The position numbers and the translations under genes are program-made. Shown one piece after another: positions 59,250 through 64,000 of a stretch of DNA of 64,000 bases (position 1 is the first letter of the stretch; each line of letters starts with the position of its first letter). Source of the DNA: Vitellaria paradoxa (Eukaryota; Streptophyta; Magnoliopsida; Ericales; Sapotaceae); contig CM034240.1 in assembly GCA_019916065.1 (NCBI GenBank), positions 21,065,894-21,129,893 of the forward strand, given 5' to 3'. Below the pieces are notes generated by a model. The model worked only from the letters and a program-made list of their open reading frames with translations. It was not told the origin of the DNA and searched no databases.

Positions 59250-59465
59250 CAGAGGTGAATTCAGGAATTTTGTTGAGTGGTGGCAAAATTTAAAAAAAAA
59301 GTAAATATTAAAAATTTTTAAATAACAACTAAATTTCAGTCGAAGCAATTTATATATTTATATATTAAAAAATAAAAAATTTATACAAAATATATATAAA
59401 ATATATAAATTTTTAATAATCAGTGGAACAACTACCCCACTCGACCTCTCATGGGTCCGGCCCTG
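59250..59465. mobile_element. hAT-like MITE
   Basis: 216 bp with ends CAGAGGTGAATTCAGGA and, as reverse complement, CAGGGCCGGACCCATGA. The 8-bp flanks GCGGCAAG (59242-59249) and GTGGCAAG (59466-59473) match at 7 of 8 positions. The body is AT-rich and non-coding. Confidence 0.72.
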
Positions 59466-59798
59466 GTGGCAAGTATACCTGCCTGTTACGCAGGCGACCC
59501 GGGTTCCATCGTTTTTTTTTATTTTTTTTTTATTTTTTATTGTTCTTTTAAATCTTTATTTTAGCCAAATCATTTTTTTAATTTTTTGTAAATTCTTCAT
59601 TGAACTCGAATTCGAATCCGAAACTAAAAGCAAAACCACGAAATTGCAATTGGTGGTTCAATTTGTGTCTGGATATCATCGTCTTGGTCATTCTTTGTGG
59701 AGTCTGTTCGCTTCCCTCCTCGGCTCCTTTTCTACGACCCCCCCCCCCAAAAAAAAAAAGACTGATATCTACTTACTGGAACAAGGGTGCAAAGGACA

Positions 59799-59957
59799 TG
59801 CTTGAATTCTCATCTTCCGCCGCCGCCGCCGCCAACGCTTCAGCATCACCGGCCGCAGCAGAGGTGGCGGTGGGGGGCAACGCAGGCGAATCCGCAGCCG
59901 TGGTTCATCGCCGGCCTCTGTAATCCCGGCAAGAAGTACTATGGCACCCGCCATAAC
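59799..59957 (+). pseudogene. First exon of a peptidyl-tRNA hydrolase family gene, frameshifted as printed
   Basis: The segment PWFIAGLCNPGKKYYGTRHN (ending 59957, before a GT) matches the N-terminal catalytic region of plant peptidyl-tRNA hydrolase, which frees peptidyl-tRNAs in organelles. The catalytic His of TRHN is present, and the usual GLGNPG reads GLCNPG. The only nearby ATG (59799) opens MLEFSSSAAAAANASAS, a plausible start of an organelle-targeting region, in a different frame. The two frames could meet at the six-G run near 59872-59877, so a one-base change or sequencing error is likely there. A (CT)n tract at 59968-59990 follows the donor. Later exons were not found in the window. 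Labelled pseudogene because of the frame break, but it could be a real exon. Confidence 0.68.
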
Positions 59958-60829
59958 GTCCCTATCTCTCTCTCTCTCTCTCTCTCTCTCACAGTTTATT
60001 ATTTAGATTTTTCAATTCAATTTTTTCTTGCTGATTGGGTCTTAATGATGATCAGTTTAAACTTTTCTTTTATTCTTTTTTTTTTTAAGTCCAACTGCTT
60101 CCCCTGATAATGCACAGCTCAGCCGCGCAATCTCCTGGGGCATTTTGACACCCTTTCTGGATAAGTAAATGTTAGTTACATATTGGACTTTTTTCGACCA
60201 AAATTTAAGCAAATGCTTATGTTTTCCGTACGTACGTAGTTAAAAAAAAAATGCAATGCTATTTGGATCAGTAACATACTCTTGTCCAAACTCCTTAAAT
60301 TTTATTCTAAAACTCTGTATCCGCATTCTTAAACTTCATAATCTTCTACCCATCTAAATTCTAATATAATAAAACGTCCACTTGTTTAAATCTAAACATA
60401 ACAAAATAAAATAAAAAGTTTTAAAAATTCTTAAACCTTATTCTAGGTGATAAAAAAATCTTATAAGAACTTTTAAACTCTATTTTAGATAATAAAAAAC
60501 TTTATAAAACATCTAAAAATATAAAATAGTTCATTCTAGAAACATATTCAATATTAAGCTATCAATTTCGTCGGGTAAAATATCTAAATATAATAATATT
60601 TTAGTAATCTTAGACTGTATAATATTCTACTAATTAATCTCAATTTTTTTAACTCATTTTAAATGTTAAACTCTTAATTTTCATCTCAAACTCATATTCA
60701 ACATGTGTTGCATTTATATCATGAAAATTGAACTCTTATAAAACATTAAAACAAGAGAATAAATATAAAAAAATAAAATTTAACAAGTGAAAATAGAAAG
60801 AGCGAACAAGCGAGAAAACTAAATGATGC
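59958..60829. other. Probable intron 1 of the hydrolase gene
   Basis: AT-rich sequence after the GT at 59958. It begins with a (CT)n microsatellite and has no recognised coding motif up to the LINE that starts near 60830. Confidence 0.4.
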
Positions 60830-60878
60830 CAAGGTAATGGAGAGCTTCTCTCTCTAGAACTTCCTCTCTTTAGAATCC

Positions 60879-62856
60879 ATGGCCGAACCTTCACCTCCAA
60901 TCTCTCCCACTTCTCAAGCTCTCTTGACATTAGTTTCTTCTTCTTCTTCCTTGGATTTTCCGAGCAATGAGGATGCAAACAAGACTTTGGCTATTCCAAC
61001 ATTGAGTTGTTTGAATGTTCCAGCACAAGGGATTCTAGGAGCGGGTATAGAGCCGGATGAGGCCTTATGGGTCGCTTCATCTAGCTCTATTCCTGCCATC
61101 CCTCATGAAGAATGTGGCATAAATGCTAGTCATGATGTTTCTCGGCCAACTATAGCTGCTAGTATCTCATCGTCCAAGGCTCCCACTCGAACACTAAATC
61201 AACTAAGGGCAGAAATTCAGCAAATGATGGTGCAATATCAAGCAAAAGGAGGTACGATTTCTATTGATCCAACATCTAACTCCCCCATTGTTGCAGACTC
61301 TCTTTGCTCGGGTTACCATTCCAGCCCGTTGAAGATAACCCACGGCAATTGCCATGAGCCGCAAGTACCCAATCGTTTTCCCCCTTACCCGGTCCAAGAC
61401 ATTATCCAAGATGCAAACCAGCCTAAGTCAACCTCACCTATACCAACCCCCTCTGCCATCTGCCAGCTACCTCCCACCAAAACTTTAACCATCGTGCAAC
61501 ACCACACAAACCTCACTAAACCGCTAGAACCGTTGGATTCAAACTTCCCCCATCAGCCATATTTCCCTCCAAGTCCATCCAAACCAAGCTCGCCCCACAC
61601 TAAACAAACCCCAACACTCACCATTACAAATGAACCACAAACTAATTTCCCGCCATTACCTGGAATAAAACCGAGAAAAGAAGGCTGTGTTCCCAACACT
61701 CCTCTGCCTAGCCAAACATCAAAATGGTCCCAGTTTTTCAACTCAAACCGAATTAAGACCAGCGGTACCAAGCTCAACTTCATACCAAGCTATGTAAATT
61801 CACAATCCCCTGTCTCTATTACACCTGAAGAGGTCACGGATGAGCTGAGGAGATAGGATAATGCTTTAGTTGGACATGTTATTGGAGCTAAACCTCCATA
61901 CAAGCTGATGAAACAATTTGTAGAGAGAAGATGGCGTGCTTTTGGCTCCATTGACCTATTCATTCTCAAGGCAGGCTTATTCATCTTTAGTTTCCAAGAT
62001 GAGGAATCCAAGCTCAAGGTTATGGAGTTAGGGCCGTGTTACTATGACAAGCCATTGATTTTAAGCCCTTGGTCCCCTAATGAGACTTATGACAGAACAA
62101 GCCCTGAAAACCTTCCCATTTGGGTGAAATTTCCTCACTTGAAACTTCATCTATGGTCAACACCCTCACTAAGCAAGATAGCAAGCAAAATTGGCGAGCC
62201 ACTATTCACGGATAGGATGACTTCTCAGAGGCAAAGGTTGGCTTATGCACGTGAATGTATAGAAGTTGACAAACAATCTGTTTTTCCTACTTCTATTGAG
62301 ATTGAGGACTACAATGGGACAATTTTCAAACAACCTGTGGAGTATGAATGGATTCCCACAATTTGTGAAAGGTGCAAGCAATTTGGGCATCGAATTAATC
62401 AATGTCCAAAGAGCATAAAGCAACAATGGAGGCCGGTCAATAGCACTGCAAGTAACTTGAAGGGTTAGGCCTCATGAAAGCTACGAAGATGACAGAATTG
62501 AACAAGGTAAACAAGAGGAAAGGAATGCTGATCTGAGTTTCATGGAAGCTAAGCAAGAACCTTCACTCTCAATATCCCCGTTAGCAATCCAAGTGCCGAG
62601 TTCGGTTAATGAGTCTTCTAAGGAGCTGGAAGTCAAACAATCTGTTGGGGAATTGGTAATTGCTAGTGATCGGATGCTTTCTCAACCACAATCACCAATT
62701 ATTGAGCTTGAACAAATTGAAGGTAGGAAAGAAGATAGCTCGGAATTCCAATTCTCAAAGAACCAACTGAAGAAGCAAGCAAAGATCAAGTTTGCTCTAG
62801 AGCAAAAGAATAAGGCTATGCAAGCCAAGTCTTCTTCTTCCTCCACCTCCAAATGA
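60879..62856 (+). pseudogene. LINE-3 ORF1 (DUF4283 and zinc knuckle), two defects
   Basis: The ATG at 60879 opens MAEPSPPISPTSQALLTLVS and a Ser/Pro/Thr-rich N-terminal region. A TAG at 61854-61856 interrupts the frame, which then continues in phase with DNALVGHVIGAKPPYK. The DUF4283-type RNA-binding region follows (VERRWRAFGSIDLFILKAGL) and then a CX2CX4HX4C knuckle, CERCKQFGHRINQC, near 62370-62405. A second break near 62455-62468 shifts the frame, after which a charged C-terminal part (62542-62856) ends SSSTSK and TGA. The product would have been the RNA-binding chaperone of the element. Confidence 0.85.
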
Positions 62857-64000
62857 ATTTTGTTGCTTGGAATGTTAGGGGATTGAATTGGCCCCTCAAA
62901 CAAGCTGAAGTTAGAAAGTTAATTAAAAGCTCCTCCCTCAACCTTATTGGCCTCTTGGAAACTAAAGTACAAGGTAAGAACATAGATAAAGTTTGTAAAA
63001 ACTTAAATTCCTCCTTTTGCTATGTTGGGAACCATTCAAGTGAAATGGCAGCTAGAATACTAATTTTGTGGGATCCTTCAATTATCAAAGTTCAAGCTAT
63101 TTCAATCTCTAGTCAATCTATCCTATGCCATGTTAGCCATCTTGCATTGTCCATGGATTATTTTGCCACCTTTGTGTATGCTTCAAACAATAAGATGAAT
63201 AGAGAGTTGCTATGGAAGGAACTTCATGCCAACTATGAGATAATTGGTAGAACTTCGCCATGGGTCATCCTGGGAGACTTTAATGTGGTTAGGAATGAAA
63301 AAGAGAAGAAATGAGGTAGAGGAATTGATAGAGCTGCAGTAAGAGATTTTAATGATTGCCTTGAAGACATTGAAGTTGTTGACTTAAGATACTCGGGCTG
63401 CATGTTTACTTGGAATAACAAACAGGATGATGGAAGTAGTATCTTCAGTAAACTTGATAGAGCTCTTGTGAATGAGAAATGGCTCACTTGCTTCCCCAAT
63501 TCAGAGGCATTCTTCCCCACGGCCTGCACTTCAGATCATAGCCCAACAATCATCAATATTCGGTCTAATTTGCAAGGTGGTAGGAAGCCCTTCAAATTCT
63601 TCAATTATTGGACAAAAAACAAGAAATTTTACAAGGTTGTAGAGGAGGTTTGGAAAGTTCAGCCCTCGGGTTCACCTATGTTTAAACTTTGTGCAAAGCT
63701 CAAAGAACTCAAAATGGCACTTAAGGATTTCAACTTCAAACATTATGGAGGGATTTCTACTAAGGTAGCTGAAGCTAAAGCCATGTTGGAAGCTATTCAA
63801 AGTGAGAGGCAAATAGATGATAACTTGAGTTTAATTGAAGAAGAAGACAAAGCCCTTGAAGATTACCTTCATCTTGCTTTAGCTGAAGAGGCCTTTTACA
63901 AGCAAAAATCAAGAGACAACTCTATCAAATTGGGGGACCAAAACACTTCCTACTTCCATAGAAAGGTTAAAGCTCATTGTTCAAGGAACAAGATCCTTTC
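62853..64000 (+). pseudogene. LINE-3 ORF2 endonuclease and start of the reverse transcriptase region
   Basis: The ATG at 62853 overlaps the ORF1 stop (ATGA). The apurinic-endonuclease-like domain shows FVAWNVRGLNWPL, IGLLETKV, WVILGDFNVV, YSGCMFTWNNK, and SDHSPTIINI near 63535-63560, so the Asn, Glu, Asp-x-Asn and Ser-Asp-His catalytic positions are kept. An in-frame TGA at 63312-63314 is the only stop before the window ends. After it the frame stays open for 228 codons, ending in the linker DNSIKLGDQNTSYFHRKVKA. Confidence 0.9.

Larger units (their letters stand above)
60830..64000 (+). mobile_element. L1-type LINE, 5' part (LINE-3; runs off the window)
   Basis: Starts near 60830 with a CT-rich 5' leader and the ORF1 ATG at 60879. 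ORF2 follows with a 4-nt overlap. The element continues past 64000, so the reverse transcriptase and 3' end are outside. It appears nearly full length at its 5' end, unlike LINE-1 and LINE-2. At least two ORF1 defects and one ORF2 stop show that it is inactive. Confidence 0.9.

Noticed and set aside
59600..59798. Upstream ATG of the frame leading to the hydrolase exon
   Set aside because: The sequence is dominated by homopolymers and hydrophobic low-complexity residues. The ATG at 59799 gives a better targeting-like start.
59787..60107. Frame containing the hydrolase motif read as a complete protein
   Set aside because: Its start is GTG, not used as a normal start in plant nuclear genes, and its tail reads through a splice donor and a CT repeat.
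60879..61856. 325-codon Pro/Ser-rich open frame as a host gene
   Set aside because: Its frame continues past one stop into a DUF4283 and CCHC region directly before a LINE ORF2, so it is LINE ORF1.

Overview
This window is nuclear DNA of a flowering plant, probably a eudicot. The evidence is GT-AG introns, AT-rich intergenic DNA, Ty1/copia and Ty3/gypsy LTR retrotransposons primed by initiator tRNA-Met, plant L1-type LINEs, Au-like SINEs, MITEs and an endogenous florendovirus-like pararetrovirus. No bacterial-style operon, CRISPR array, rRNA or tRNA gene was seen. The species was not identified.

One host gene dominates. Fifteen small exons on the + strand, from 3672 to 57045, splice into a 508-residue reading frame. 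It matches the C-terminal three quarters of plant CASP, the coiled-coil Golgi tail-anchored protein related to the alternatively spliced CUX1/CDP product. The first part of the gene lies upstream of base 1. The coding exons add up to only about 1.5 kb, yet the gene covers more than 53 kb because three introns are packed with nested elements. These are intron 4971-14783 (copia-1 holding a SINE, a TIR DNA transposon and a LINE), intron 14840-26512 (copia-2 inside copia-3, plus a deleted copia-4, a copia-5 fragment and a solo LTR) and intron 32030-55705 (a gypsy element inside a TRIM, MITEs, a rearranged endogenous pararetrovirus, a LINE inside a gag fragment, a duplicated LINE fragment and a three-level nest of small LTR elements). 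All splice junctions except one remain canonical.

Downstream of CASP (57046-59249) is about 2 kb of AT-rich spacer, then a hAT-like MITE (59250-59465). Next comes a probable first exon of a peptidyl-tRNA hydrolase family gene (about 59799-59957), which appears frameshifted in a G run. From about 60830 to the window end runs the 5' part of a plant L1-type LINE, with a degenerate ORF1 and the endonuclease part of ORF2. It probably sits in the first intron of the hydrolase gene.

The most unusual structure is in the pararetrovirus at 40290-47512. A 1,613-bp inverted repeat (41707-43319 against 45900-47512) aligns end to end with no net length change and few differences, across a 2.58-kb spacer. 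A second, 417-bp inverted pair lies beside it. Because all of this is inside a CASP intron, the CASP pre-mRNA should be able to fold it into long virus-derived double-stranded RNA.

No element looks competent for movement. Several catalytic sites have visibly decayed by G-to-A type changes: the protease Asp is Asn in copia-1 and in the pararetrovirus, and the LINE reverse transcriptase FADD is FADN. The ten differences counted between the copia-2 LTRs are all transitions.
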